From Psychrobacter raelei (lineage in GTDB: Bacteria; Pseudomonadota; Gammaproteobacteria; Pseudomonadales; Moraxellaceae), in contig NZ_CP093310.2 in assembly GCF_022631235.3 (NCBI RefSeq), positions 1,302,001 through 1,366,000 of the forward strand: a stretch of 64,000 nucleotides of DNA. Reading direction: 5' to 3'. Under the pieces are notes generated by a model. It was given only the letters and a program-made list of their open reading frames with translations. It ran no database searches and was not told the DNA's origin. How positions within the stretch are numbered: position 1 is the stretch's first letter; each line of letters begins with the position of its first letter. Below are positions 8,601 through 18,389 of this stretch, one piece after another. A program made the translations under genes and the position numbers.

Positions 8601-9626
8601 ATGCCCGCCTCAACGTCTAATGCGTCGACAACTGCCATTTCATTAACAGTTGGCCACGCTTTATTGCCCAAAATCACTTTAAAACAGCTGTCGGTCTTTA
8701 TCAGTATTTACCAGACGGGTAGTACCAGTGCGGCCAGTGAGCAGCTACATTTGTCACAGTCAGCGGTGAGTAGTGCGCTCATGGAACTTGAGGATCGGCT
8801 GAAAATGCCATTGTTTGAGCGCATAGGGCGGCGTTTGCATCGCAGTGACAATGCCGAGGCCATATACATTCAGGCTCAAGCCATAATGAGCCAATGCTTA
8901 ACGTTAGAGCAGTATCATCAATATCAAGCGGGGCGTATTCATATCGGTGCGAGTACGACGATAGGCAACTATGTGCTGCCCGCTTTAATCCAGCAAATTT
9001 ATGGGAATAGCCCTGAGGCCAAGGTAGAGTTTTTTATTGGTAATACGCGAGATGTGGTGGCCGAGGTTGAACAATTAAAAGTGGACATTGCATTGGTAGA
9101 GGGTAGGCCAAGACCCACTGACAGCAAGCTGATTGAACAACAAGCCTGGCGCCATGATAAGTTAATGGTGTTTGCTAAAAAGGACAGTCAGTGGTTGGCA
9201 AGCCCTGAAGATAAGCGAGAAAATAATAGCAGTGATAACAAAGTGGCCAGTTATCAGCTCACTACCCAACAATTGGCCAAAATTCCACTATTGGTACGTG
9301 AGTCGGGGTCAGGGACAAGGCAGGTTATTGATGAGCAGTTGCTGCAATATATGCCGCAAACGGAGCGGGTATTGGCCATTCAGCAATCAGAAGCCATCAA
9401 GAATATGGTCAAAGCTGATATAGGCTTTGGCTGTCTATCACAGCACGTGATTGAGGCGGACTTGGCACAGGGCAATCTGATTGAGATTGAGATTAAAGAT
9501 ATTGATTTGCAACGAGTATGGTGGATGATTTGGCACAAGCAACGCCATAAAAGTGAGATATGGCAGCAGTTTGTGTCAAGCTTGGTGCAGGATAAAGGCT
9601 GTGCTCAATTATATGGAATTGATTAA
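8601..9626 (+). CDS. LysR family regulator next to the YeiH exporter (YeiE-like)
   Basis: The protein has 341 residues. A LysR helix-turn-helix (TLKQLSVFISIYQTGSTSAASEQLHLSQSAVSSALMELEDRL) lies at about 25-70 and is followed by a substrate-binding domain (HIGASTTIGNYVLPALI...). The early GASTTIGNY and LVRESGSGTRQVID resemble the CysB/YeiE/CbbR group. It is transcribed away from the exporter gene and is likely its regulator. I prefer the ATG at 8601, with AAGG eight bases before it, over a GTG at 8592 that overlaps that same ribosome site. Confidence 0.85.
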   Translation: MPASTSNASTTAISLTVGHALLPKITLKQLSVFISIYQTGSTSAASEQLHLSQSAVSSALMELEDRLKMPLFERIGRRLHRSDNAEAIYIQAQAIMSQCLTLEQYHQYQAGRIHIGASTTIGNYVLPALIQQIYGNSPEAKVEFFIGNTRDVVAEVEQLKVDIALVEGRPRPTDSKLIEQQAWRHDKLMVFAKKDSQWLASPEDKRENNSSDNKVASYQLTTQQLAKIPLLVRESGSGTRQVIDEQLLQYMPQTERVLAIQQSEAIKNMVKADIGFGCLSQHVIEADLAQGNLIEIEIKDIDLQRVWWMIWHKQRHKSEIWQQFVSSLVQDKGCAQLYGID

Positions 9627-9657
9627 AGACTCAATGGCTTAGGTATTTAAATAAACA

Positions 9658-9699
9658 GGGGCCACCTACCAAAAGTAGATGACCCCGGTTGCTTTTTTT
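9658..9699 (+). terminator. terminator after the LysR gene
   Basis: GGGGCCACCTAC and GTAGATGACCCC form a 12-pair stem with two mismatches. After a short gap comes a run of seven T (9692-9699). It ends the LysR gene and faces the converging adhC gene. Confidence 0.6.
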
Positions 9700-9724
9700 G
9701 ATTCATGTAACGGCTAAATCAAAG

Positions 9725-10936
<1,212 letters not shown>

Positions 10937-10951
10937 TCATTATAGATTATC

Positions 10952-10972
10952 TCATATTAGATGATAATATGA
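10952..10972. promoter_or_regulatory. palindromic candidate operator between adhC/frmA and LysR
   Basis: TCATATTA (10952-10959) and TAATATGA (10965-10972) are perfect 8-bp inverted arms around a 5-base spacer. The inner ATTA-N5-TAAT fits the LysR-type box. A second, shorter repeat, ATGAT-N4-ATCAT, is at 10927-10940. Both lie in the short divergent promoter region, as expected for autoregulation and control of frmA. Confidence 0.5.
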
Positions 10973-11006
10973 TGGTTTGACAAATATCTTTTACATAATG
11001 GTAATA

Positions 11007-11894
11007 ATGATGAAGTGGGAAGGTATTAGCGAGTTTGTGTACGTAGCAGAGTATGAGAGCTTTACCCGAGCGGCCAAAGAGCTGGGTATTTCTATCGCTC
11101 AGGTCAGTCGGCAGGTAAGTGCCTTAGAAAAACGGCTTAACATTAAGCTGTTGTATCGCACCACCCGCAAGATTTCATTGACCGAAGAGGGGCAGGTGTT
11201 TTATAAGCACTGCCGAGGGGTACTTGATGGGCTTGATGCCGCCGAGCAAGCAATTAGTAGCTTGCAGTCAAAGCCGCAAGGTAAGATTAAATTGACCGCA
11301 CCGGTGACCTATGGTGAGCAGCAATTGTTGCCTTTGATTAATGATTTTATCGTACAGTATCCGGATATTAAGGTCACGGCCTTTTTAAGCAATCAAAAGC
11401 TAGATTTGGTCGAGGGCGGCTATGATCTGGCGGTGCGTATTGGCAAACTAAGCGACTCGACGTTAATGGCAAAAAAGCTCGGTCACCGTACCAATTTTGT
11501 GTGCGCCGCGCCGGATTATTTAGACCGCTATGGTACGCCGCAAACTTTAGCTGAGCTGGCTAGTCACAACTGTTTGCTAGGCAGTTTGGATTATTGGCAC
11601 TTTAAGCAAGCGCAGAGTGAGCGCAACATCCGAGTCAGTGGCAGCGTCCGATATAACAGTGGTTATAGTTTGGTTGATGCTGCCTTAAAGGGTATTGGTA
11701 TGGTTCAGTTGCCAGATTATTATGTCCAAAAATATCTTGATTCAGGGAAACTTATCAGTGTACTCGATGACTTTCGGGAGCCTGAGGAGGGAATATGGGC
11801 GGTATATCCACAAAACCGGCACCTATCTACCAAGATGCAATTGCTGCTACAGTATTTGCAGCAGCATTTAAATGTACAATCTGGAGGCAAATAA
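11007..11894 (+). CDS. LysR family regulator divergent from frmA
   Basis: The protein has about 295 residues. The helix-turn-helix is FVYVAEYESFTRAAKELGISIAQVSRQVSALEKRLN. The ligand-binding half is of the common LysR type with LLYRTTRKISLTEEGQVFY. It probably regulates frmA, which shares its control region. The start is uncertain: TTG at 10977 and ATGs at 10998, 11007 and 11010 are all in frame, and none has a strong ribosome site. Alignment of the first helix favours 11007 or 11010. The gene ends only five bases from the converging mscS gene. Confidence 0.83.
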   Translation: MMKWEGISEFVYVAEYESFTRAAKELGISIAQVSRQVSALEKRLNIKLLYRTTRKISLTEEGQVFYKHCRGVLDGLDAAEQAISSLQSKPQGKIKLTAPVTYGEQQLLPLINDFIVQYPDIKVTAFLSNQKLDLVEGGYDLAVRIGKLSDSTLMAKKLGHRTNFVCAAPDYLDRYGTPQTLAELASHNCLLGSLDYWHFKQAQSERNIRVSGSVRYNSGYSLVDAALKGIGMVQLPDYYVQKYLDSGKLISVLDDFREPEEGIWAVYPQNRHLSTKMQLLLQYLQQHLNVQSGGK

Positions 11895-11899
11895 GCGGG

Positions 11900-12766
11900 T
11901 TAGTTGGGCTTGCTATTGGCCGCTGACGCTTTGTTAACCAGGCTGTCTAAGCCGCTCACATGAATTTTACGCTGCGGGAAGGGGATGTCAATTTGATTGG
12001 CATCGAGCGCTTCTTTGAATTCTTCTAACAGCTGGCACTGCATGGCCCACCAGTTTTCATTTGAGGTCCACACGTTTAAGGTCAAGTCCACTGAGTTATC
12101 GCCCAAATTGGTCACCCGTACCACAGGCTCAGGGTCTTGAAAGGCTAGGGGGTTGGCTTTGGCTGTGGTTAACAAAATATCTTTGGCAACCTTGATATTG
12201 GCCTCATAGCCGATGCCTACGGTGATATCGACCCGGCGGTTTGGTAGTGACGTGTAATTAATAATCGCTGATGTACTGATGTCATTGTTTGGAATCACCA
12301 CGTCATGATTGTTGGTGGTTGTAATATGAGTATTAATCAACGTAATGTCGGTGACTGTGCCGGTATAGCTGCTAATTTGGACATAATCTCCGCGCACAAA
12401 GGGGCGAAAAATCACAATTAAAATGCCCGCGGCAAAATTAGATAATTGATCTTTTAACGCCAGACCCACAGCCAGTGCAGCGCCGCCTAATATAGCCACA
12501 ACAGAAGTGGTCTGTACCCCAACCTTACTTAAGGCGGCTAACACCACCACCACCAGTAACAAACCGTGTAATAAACGGCTTAAAAAGCTTGAGACGGTAT
12601 CATCTAGGTGGCTGCGGGTCATAATCCCATGCGCCACCCTAACAATCTTGCTTGCCAGCCAACGACCAATAACTAAAATAATAATGGCAAGCGCAACCTG
12701 AGTCAGTAAGTGCACAGTACTGCTGGTCAAGGTGGCAATATCAAGTGTAAATCCTAAAAACTGCAT
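11900..12766 (-). CDS. MscS family small-conductance mechanosensitive channel
   Basis: The protein has 288 residues, matching E. coli MscS (286). It has three membrane helices (about 16-38, 63-84 and 88-115), the last being the pore helix rich in Ala and Gly (ILGGAALAVGLALKDQLSNFAAG). The cytoplasmic beta domain has FRPFVRGDYVQI, and a C-terminal vestibule domain follows. It opens under membrane tension to release solutes on hypo-osmotic shock. No terminator separates it from the converging LysR gene. Confidence 0.9.
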   Translation of the reverse strand: MQFLGFTLDIATLTSSTVHLLTQVALAIIILVIGRWLASKIVRVAHGIMTRSHLDDTVSSFLSRLLHGLLLVVVVLAALSKVGVQTTSVVAILGGAALAVGLALKDQLSNFAAGILIVIFRPFVRGDYVQISSYTGTVTDITLINTHITTTNNHDVVIPNNDISTSAIINYTSLPNRRVDITVGIGYEANIKVAKDILLTTAKANPLAFQDPEPVVRVTNLGDNSVDLTLNVWTSNENWWAMQCQLLEEFKEALDANQIDIPFPQRKIHVSGLDSLVNKASAANSKPN

Positions 12767-12813
12767 GTGGGGTCTCTCTATAGCGAAGTTGGCTTTAAAA
12801 AGTCAGGTTAAAC

Positions 12814-12847
12814 AAAAAAGGGGCACAGTCTTAGGCCCCTTTTTTTG
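12814..12847. terminator. terminator downstream of pepD
   Basis: AAAAGGGGC...GCCCCTTTTTTT gives a GC-rich stem with an A-run on the left and a T-run on the right. On the minus strand it follows pepD by about 110 bp. Confidence 0.8.
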
Positions 12848-12956
12848 GATAAGTTATCATAACATGCTAGGCGCACCAGCCAAAATTTAGGCCTGTTTTC
12901 GTCCACCTGGTCGCATTTTTTCTGATTTTATGTTATCTGGGTGGTTATGATTGGGG

Positions 12957-14414
12957 CTATTTTAAAGCCGATAGTACCAATACCAACCAGTCCCAGAATG
13001 TAGCCACACTGGCAATGTTAACCCGCTCATCGGGTGAGTGCGGCATTTCAATGGTAGGGCCAAACGATACCATTTGCCACTGTGGGTAGTTTTGACCGAG
13101 TAAACCGCACTCTAAGCCGGCATGAATGACCGTCACATTCGGCTCTTGACCCAATAGCTTGCGGCCTTGCTCAATGACGGTATCAATCACGGCTGCGCCA
13201 GGCTCAGGTTTCCAGCCTGGGTATTCACCGGCCAATTGTACCTTGGCGCCGAAGCTTTCAAACAGGCGCTTCATTCTATCAGCTAAATCATCACGCGCCG
13301 CATCATCTAGCGAACGCAGCAAGCTTTGTAGCTCTAACTGATTGTCTTGGGTGTCAATTTTGGCCAAGTTGACCGAAGTTTCTACCACGCCGGGGGTATC
13401 CATGCTCATTCTATCTACACCGTTGGGGCATAAGCGAATGGCGGTAAGTAAGGTGTGCTGTGAGTCGCTGTGCCAAGTCTGCTTAGGCATATCGGTACGC
13501 TCAAGAGACACACTCATATTGCGATCTTCTAGCGGCAGACCCCGACGAATAATGTCAACTTCAGTGGTTAAAAGCGGATTTAATTCAGACTCATCAAGGT
13601 CACTGACAAATACGGCGTCAGCTTCACGAGGAATGGCATTGCGTAAATTGCCGGCGTTAATAGCCGCCACTTCGATGTGTTCGCTTACGCTGTCTAATAA
13701 GCGCGAGATAATCAAGGCAGCATTACCCCGCTGTTTATGAATGTCCACCCCTGAATGCCCGCCTTTTAAGCCTTTCACGGATAAGCGATATGCTTGAGCG
13801 GCTTTTGGGGTTTGCCAAGTAATCGGCAGGGTAAAAGTGGCATCAACGCCGCCTGCACAGCCAATACAGATGTCGCCCAGCTCTTCAGTATCAAGATTCA
13901 GCAGTAAGCTGCCTTGTAGCCAGCCGCCTTGCAAGCCTTTGGCCCCGTCCATGCCGGTTTCTTCGGTTGCGGTGAATAAAGCTTCTAACGGACCATGCTC
14001 GATATCCTTGGAGGCCAGTACCGCAAGCGCTGAGGCAGCCCCAATACCATTGTCAGCGCCTAACGTCGTGCCCTTGGCGGTGACCCATTCATTATTAAGC
14101 TCTGGATCGATATAAGCGTCAATAGGATCGGTGCTAAAGTTGTGGCTGCTGTCGGCATTTTTTTGGGCGACCATGTCCAGATGGTTTTGCAAAATGACCC
14201 CAGGCGCATTCTCCATACCGGCTGTGGCAGGCTTACGCACCAGCACGTTACCGGCTGCGTCACGCTCAGCCCACAATCCTAGTTTGGCCGCTTCATCGAG
14301 TACAAACTGCTGCACGGCCTCTTCTTCATAAGAGGGACGCGGAATTTGGGTTAAGGCATAAAAGTAGTGCCACACTAAGGCGGGGGTAAGGCTTGAGAAG
14401 GGGTTATTTGACAT
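12957..14414 (-). CDS. pepD: aminoacyl-histidine dipeptidase (peptidase D, M20 family)
   Basis: The protein has 485 residues, the usual length for PepD. It hydrolyses Xaa-His and other dipeptides in the cytosol using two metal ions. Visible motifs are QNHLDMV (metal ligand H78 and catalytic D80), GADNGIGAA (bridging Asp near 119), TATEETGMDGA (catalytic and metal Glu near 149-150) and a C-terminal MPHSPDERV with the last His. It is a single gene between two terminators. Confidence 0.93.
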   Translation of the reverse strand: MSNNPFSSLTPALVWHYFYALTQIPRPSYEEEAVQQFVLDEAAKLGLWAERDAAGNVLVRKPATAGMENAPGVILQNHLDMVAQKNADSSHNFSTDPIDAYIDPELNNEWVTAKGTTLGADNGIGAASALAVLASKDIEHGPLEALFTATEETGMDGAKGLQGGWLQGSLLLNLDTEELGDICIGCAGGVDATFTLPITWQTPKAAQAYRLSVKGLKGGHSGVDIHKQRGNAALIISRLLDSVSEHIEVAAINAGNLRNAIPREADAVFVSDLDESELNPLLTTEVDIIRRGLPLEDRNMSVSLERTDMPKQTWHSDSQHTLLTAIRLCPNGVDRMSMDTPGVVETSVNLAKIDTQDNQLELQSLLRSLDDAARDDLADRMKRLFESFGAKVQLAGEYPGWKPEPGAAVIDTVIEQGRKLLGQEPNVTVIHAGLECGLLGQNYPQWQMVSFGPTIEMPHSPDERVNIASVATFWDWLVLVLSALK

Positions 14415-14764
14415 CGTAGAGATCCTAAATCAGGCCGGCAGATCTGGCTGGCCGGCATAGGTAAAAAAATAAATATTTAAAAACCCAGTATTGTAAGACA
14501 GCATGACAGCGCTTGGCAATGTAAGATGATATGGGCGTTTTCTATCGCTCAATCGAAGGGCGTGCTAATGCGACAGCTAGGCACGCCGGCCCGAGCGTGA
14601 GCATATTTTGGGCGGCAATGTCACTTTTGTTCACCACATCAAAACAACAACAAAGACGCCGAAGCTCAAAACCAAAGCTCAAAACCAAAGCCTAAAAAAG
14701 CAGGCTAAGAATATATCCGCCTGCTTCATTTAAGCTATGCTTTATTGGCTGAGGTTAACACTCA
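14415..14764. other. intergenic region between pepD and the 77-residue gene
   Basis: This region holds the pepD promoter side (both flanking genes are on the minus strand). At 14662-14690 there is a short tandem repeat of the unit AAGCTCAAAACCA, and a terminator hairpin follows. Nothing in it looks like a gene. Confidence 0.5.
14692..14726 (-). terminator. terminator after the 77-residue gene
   Basis: AAGCAGGC (14698-14705) and GCCTGCTT (14719-14726) pair around a 13-base loop. On the minus strand a T6 run follows directly, 40 bp past the stop codon of the small gene. Confidence 0.75.
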
Positions 14765-14998
14765 CTAGTGAAAGCTGAGCAGCATCTCAATATCACGCAC
14801 ACTGATGTTTCTAAATAAAGCTTGCTCATCAACTGGCATGCGATTGGTGTGTTCTTTTATTAAAGGGTATAGAGCATGGGCAATATCTGCTGTGGATGAA
14901 TAATACAACGTGGGATCGGTTTTTATAAGTTTTTGCAGATACTGCTGTATTAGGCGTTGTTTTTTATGCTGATCAAGTTCTGGGGTAGGGGTGGTCAT
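14765..14998 (-). CDS. small conserved-looking hypothetical protein, 77 residues
   Basis: I do not recognise this protein. It is hydrophilic, without signal peptide or membrane segment. It looks helical, with a charged N-terminal part (QHKKQRLIQQYLQKLIK) and a C-terminal part (ALFRNISVRDIEMLLSF). It is likely real: AGGA lies seven bases before the ATG, it has its own terminator, and it stands alone on its strand. Nothing around it points to a function. Confidence 0.6.
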   Translation of the reverse strand: MTTPTPELDQHKKQRLIQQYLQKLIKTDPTLYYSSTADIAHALYPLIKEHTNRMPVDEQALFRNISVRDIEMLLSFH

Positions 14999-15096
14999 AT
15001 CATGTTCCTGCTGTTAGGCAATTCTTCTTATGTGCAGAGTATGTACCAATCCTCGGTTTTATCAAGTTTTTATTGTAATCGTTTTGGGCAGTAGTG

Positions 15097-15136
15097 CTGT
15101 CAAAACAAGCGGTCAAAAGACCGCTTGTTTTGACAG
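15097..15136. terminator. 18-bp perfect inverted repeat, probable terminator after the VOC gene
   Basis: CTGTCAAAACAAGCGGTC, an AAAA loop and the exact reverse complement form an unusually long perfect stem. It lies about 57 bp past the stop of the minus-strand VOC gene. No separate T-run follows, but the arms themselves contain A4/T4. Confidence 0.6.
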
Positions 15137-15192
15137 AAGTGGCTATTAGGTGGGTTAGTTAAATTAGCTAACCAATTAATCAATCAATCAAC

Positions 15193-15768
15193 TTATTCCC
15201 CAGCCGGAATGCTGTCTTTTACCGCCGCAAGCTCTTGTGCGTGTAAAAAATGGGTATGGCTCGGGGCACGTTTGGTACGCGTCCACTCCTCAAGCATGTC
15301 CTTTTTCATCTCCTCAGTAATCAAGGCTATTTTTTCAGGCGACGTCTCATCATCATAGGTCAGCTCAATACGATGACCATTGGGATCAAAGAAATAGATG
15401 GAGTGGAAGATGCCATGATTGGTGACCCCAAGCACATCAATACCATTATCCTCTAACTGCTGCTTGGCGGCCAATAAGGCAGCTCTGTCTTTTACCTTTA
15501 GCGCTAAATGCTGAACCCATAATGGGGTATTGGGATCAGCACCCATCTCAGGCTGGTTTGGCAGCTCAAAAAAGGCCAAAACATTGCCGTTACCTGCATC
15601 CAAGAAGATGTGCATATATGGGTCATAGGCCTTTGTGGAGGGCACATAATCCTCGGCAAAGGCCAGCACAAACTTCATATTTAGGTTTTTTTCATACCAC
15701 TCAACGGTCTGTTTGGCATCCTTACAGCGATAAGCGACGTGGTGAATTTTTTCAATTTCAAAGCTCAT
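15193..15768 (-). CDS. VOC superfamily protein in the tyrosine degradation cluster
   Basis: The protein has 191 residues. It is a single vicinal-oxygen-chelate unit made of two beta-alpha-beta3 halves. Candidate metal ligands are all present: H10 (IHHVAY), E68 (LAFFELP), H87 (VQHLALKV) and E135 (GHRIEL). The superfamily includes glyoxalase I, extradiol dioxygenases and HPPD. The gene follows fahA by 35 bp on the same strand, so it is almost surely in that operon. Homogentisate dioxygenase and maleylacetoacetate isomerase genes are absent nearby, so it may do one of those steps or an accessory one. The fold is seen; the reaction is not known. Confidence 0.8.
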   Translation of the reverse strand: MSFEIEKIHHVAYRCKDAKQTVEWYEKNLNMKFVLAFAEDYVPSTKAYDPYMHIFLDAGNGNVLAFFELPNQPEMGADPNTPLWVQHLALKVKDRAALLAAKQQLEDNGIDVLGVTNHGIFHSIYFFDPNGHRIELTYDDETSPEKIALITEEMKKDMLEEWTRTKRAPSHTHFLHAQELAAVKDSIPAGE

Positions 15769-15803
15769 ATCAAAGTCCTTTTGATGGCATACCTCTTGGG
15801 TAT

Positions 15804-17093
15804 TTAGTTCATAAATTTAAAATCTAAAGCAGGCAGTAATGTGCCGCGTACCTCGCCAAAACCGACTCGGATGCCGTCTTTTTCACTATAGCCTTTCATG
15901 ATGACCGTATCACCATCTTCTATGAAGGTGCGGGTCTCGCCATTGCTTAAGGTAACCGGTTTGGTCGCATTCCATGCAATCTCAAGCATTGAGCCATATG
16001 AGTCTGGGGTAGGGCCTGAGATGGTTCCTGAGCCCATCAAATCGCCCACTTGTACTGAGCAGCCTGAAATGGTGTGATGGGTTAATTGCTGTGCCATCGA
16101 CCAATACATATGTTTGAAGTTGGTGTTACAGACCACAGTAGGCTCATCGGCTTTTTCTGCCAAAATTTCTACCGATAGATTGATATCATAGGTGGTGTCT
16201 GAATTGTGCTCGCGTAAGTAAGCCAATGGTTTCGGTTCTTGCACGGGAAGGTCGGTCTTAAACGGCGCTAAGGCATCTAAAGTAACAATCCACGGTGAGA
16301 TAGAAGAGGCAAAGGTCTTGGCATTAAATGGGCCTAAAGGCACGTATTCCCACTTCTGGATATCACGAGCTGACCAGTCGTTAAGCAGTACCATACCAAA
16401 GATATGCTCCCAAGCGTCATCGATAGAGATGGGCTGGCCGATATGATTGGGTTTACCGACCACAAACGCAGTTTCAAGCTCAAAATCTAGACGACGACAA
16501 GCTGAGAAAATAGGACGTTCATCGGCATTAGGTTTGATCTGACCTGAGGGGCGTACCACGTCTTGACCACTGACGATGATAGTGCTGGCGCGGCCGTTAT
16601 AGCCGACAGGCAGCTCAGTCCAGTTGGGCAGTAAGGCATTTTTTGGATCACGGAACATGGTGCCGACATTGGTCGCATGCTCTTTTGAGGAATAAAAGTC
16701 GGTATATCCAGGCACATGAAGCGGCAAATGTAGGCAAACGCTGCTTTGGTCAAACAATACTTTAGCCTGTAGCTGCTCATCGTCTCGTAAAGTGGCAGTC
16801 TCGGCAGACAATAGGCTTTGAACTTGGCTACGCGCGGCGGTCCAATTGTCTCGGCCCGATTCAATAAAGTCGTTTAAAGTGGGTTTGTTAAAATAAGGGC
16901 CACCGGTTAAGGTCAAAAGCTTGGCCTCTTCTAAGGCTGCCAGATCCAAAACCTTATCGCCTATGGCCACACCGGCGCGGCGTACGCCGTCTTTGGTCTC
17001 ACTAAAGATGCCGTAAGGCAGGTTGTGAATGGAGAAGTCGCTATCAGCGGCAATGGTCAAAAAAGAGCGAAGCTGAGTATCGATAAGAGACAT
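15804..17093 (-). CDS. fahA: fumarylacetoacetase
   Basis: This enzyme cleaves fumarylacetoacetate to fumarate and acetoacetate, the last step of tyrosine and homogentisate breakdown. The protein has 429 residues, the usual full length. It has the N-terminal SH3-like part (FSIHNLPYGIF) and the catalytic core with SKEHATNVGTMFRD, LDFELETAFVVG, LLNDWSARDIQKWEYVPLGPF and GDLMGSGTISGP, which hold the expected metal-binding Glu and Asp residues. The adjoining VOC gene follows at 35 bp. The LysR gene lies 175 bp upstream on the same strand. Confidence 0.95.
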   Translation of the reverse strand: MSLIDTQLRSFLTIAADSDFSIHNLPYGIFSETKDGVRRAGVAIGDKVLDLAALEEAKLLTLTGGPYFNKPTLNDFIESGRDNWTAARSQVQSLLSAETATLRDDEQLQAKVLFDQSSVCLHLPLHVPGYTDFYSSKEHATNVGTMFRDPKNALLPNWTELPVGYNGRASTIIVSGQDVVRPSGQIKPNADERPIFSACRRLDFELETAFVVGKPNHIGQPISIDDAWEHIFGMVLLNDWSARDIQKWEYVPLGPFNAKTFASSISPWIVTLDALAPFKTDLPVQEPKPLAYLREHNSDTTYDINLSVEILAEKADEPTVVCNTNFKHMYWSMAQQLTHHTISGCSVQVGDLMGSGTISGPTPDSYGSMLEIAWNATKPVTLSNGETRTFIEDGDTVIMKGYSEKDGIRVGFGEVRGTLLPALDFKFMN

Positions 17094-17268
17094 AGAAAAT
17101 CCTTTTTCTTATAAATTAATGGGCATGTAAATTAATAGGCATGAGGTGTAAAATTACGCTATATATTATGATATAAGTAATAAGTTTCTAATAATGTAAT
17201 TTATATTGATTAAGTTTGCAAGATGCTTCGTGCAATTTTTTTTATCAATGGCATCGAAGCTACACCCT

Positions 17269-18234
17269 CTATTGGCTGTCTTGAGTCGGTGTGTGAGATA
17301 AAAAACCTATGTTGGCAAGACTGGTGAAGTAATCCTCAAAGTAATGCTGTAAGAAGCATTTGAAAGTTTTGCTCGCTGGCGATAGCGCCCGTGATGAGCG
17401 CTGATAGATATAAAACTTGCGTAATTTAACCGGCTCAGCCAAGCACTTGAGCACTAGGTTGTTGGCACTTATCCAGTCGATGACCTCAGGCATATAAGGT
17501 AGGCATAGCGTAACGCCAAATCCTTGGCGGGTCATCTCAAGCGCAGTGGACATAAAGTTAACTTTGTAGGCAGCATTCTTGATTTGTAGCGCCATAGGCT
17601 CGCTGAGCTCTAAGGTGACATGATCAATAAACGGTCCGTTGAGCGTGATTAGGGGCAGACCCAATAAATCATCCCATTTCACCACAGGCTCACAGGCCAG
17701 CGGATGCGCTTGTGGCAACACAATACAAAACGGTAGCTCATATAGTAGATCAGCGCTCAGGTTTTCATCGTTTTGATCGGTGTTTAGCTCAACCCCCACG
17801 CCCAAATCCACCTCGATGTTTTCAATATGCTGCAGCACATCCTCAGCTGAGCAGTCAAGCAGACTCACCTTAATCTCCGGATACAGCTTGGCAAATTGAG
17901 CAATGACCGCCGGCATCGATGAGGCGGCAAATTGTGAGACCGCCAGACGTACTGTACCCTGAGCCAAGCTGGTTAAGCTTGAGGCTTCATTTTCGAATAA
18001 GGTCAGCTCATTGAGTACCCGCCGAGCTTGCGGTAATAAATGGTGGCCAACCACAGAAAGCGACAGCTGGCGAGTAGTACGGTCAAACAGCACCACATTT
18101 AAGGTGTTCTCCAGCTCTTTAATCAGCCCACTGACTGCAGATTGGGTGAGGTGCATTTTATCGCTGGCGCGCGTAAAACTGCCAGTTTCCGCCACATGGA
18201 TAAATGCATTTAATTGACGCAAAGTTATATTCAT
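17269..18234 (-). CDS. LysR family regulator of the phenylalanine/tyrosine cluster
   Basis: The protein has 321 residues. The helix-turn-helix is LRQLNAFIHVAETGSFTRASDKMHLTQSAVSGLIKELE, followed by a ligand-binding domain. CAGGA lies six bases before ATG 18234 (MNITLRQ), so the longer reading from 18258 is not needed. The gene sits between fahA-VOC, on the same strand, and hppD-phhA-phhB, divergent, which is the classic place for a cluster regulator. The inducer is presumably a pathway intermediate; that is inferred. Confidence 0.87.
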   Translation of the reverse strand: MNITLRQLNAFIHVAETGSFTRASDKMHLTQSAVSGLIKELENTLNVVLFDRTTRQLSLSVVGHHLLPQARRVLNELTLFENEASSLTSLAQGTVRLAVSQFAASSMPAVIAQFAKLYPEIKVSLLDCSAEDVLQHIENIEVDLGVGVELNTDQNDENLSADLLYELPFCIVLPQAHPLACEPVVKWDDLLGLPLITLNGPFIDHVTLELSEPMALQIKNAAYKVNFMSTALEMTRQGFGVTLCLPYMPEVIDWISANNLVLKCLAEPVKLRKFYIYQRSSRALSPASKTFKCFLQHYFEDYFTSLANIGFLSHTPTQDSQ

Positions 18235-18389
18235 AACAAATCCTGATAAATAAATCATAAAAAACGATTAGTCTTATAAATAAACCTATTCTAATATGAT
18301 TACAGCGTCAATAACTTTTATTGATGAATTAAGTTTTGCCAGTAATGGCCAAAATAATATGAGTTTTCATGAATTAAGGATGATTTAGC

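Noticed and set aside
10977..11006. TTGACA at 10977 as a -35 box for the LysR gene
   Set aside because: A matching -10 would fall on or just before the likely start codons, leaving no room for a ribosome site. The spacing to TAATAA is 19 bases.
11894..11900. A terminator between the converging LysR and mscS genes
   Set aside because: Only five bases separate the stop codons and no hairpin with a T-run is visible. Transcripts probably overlap.
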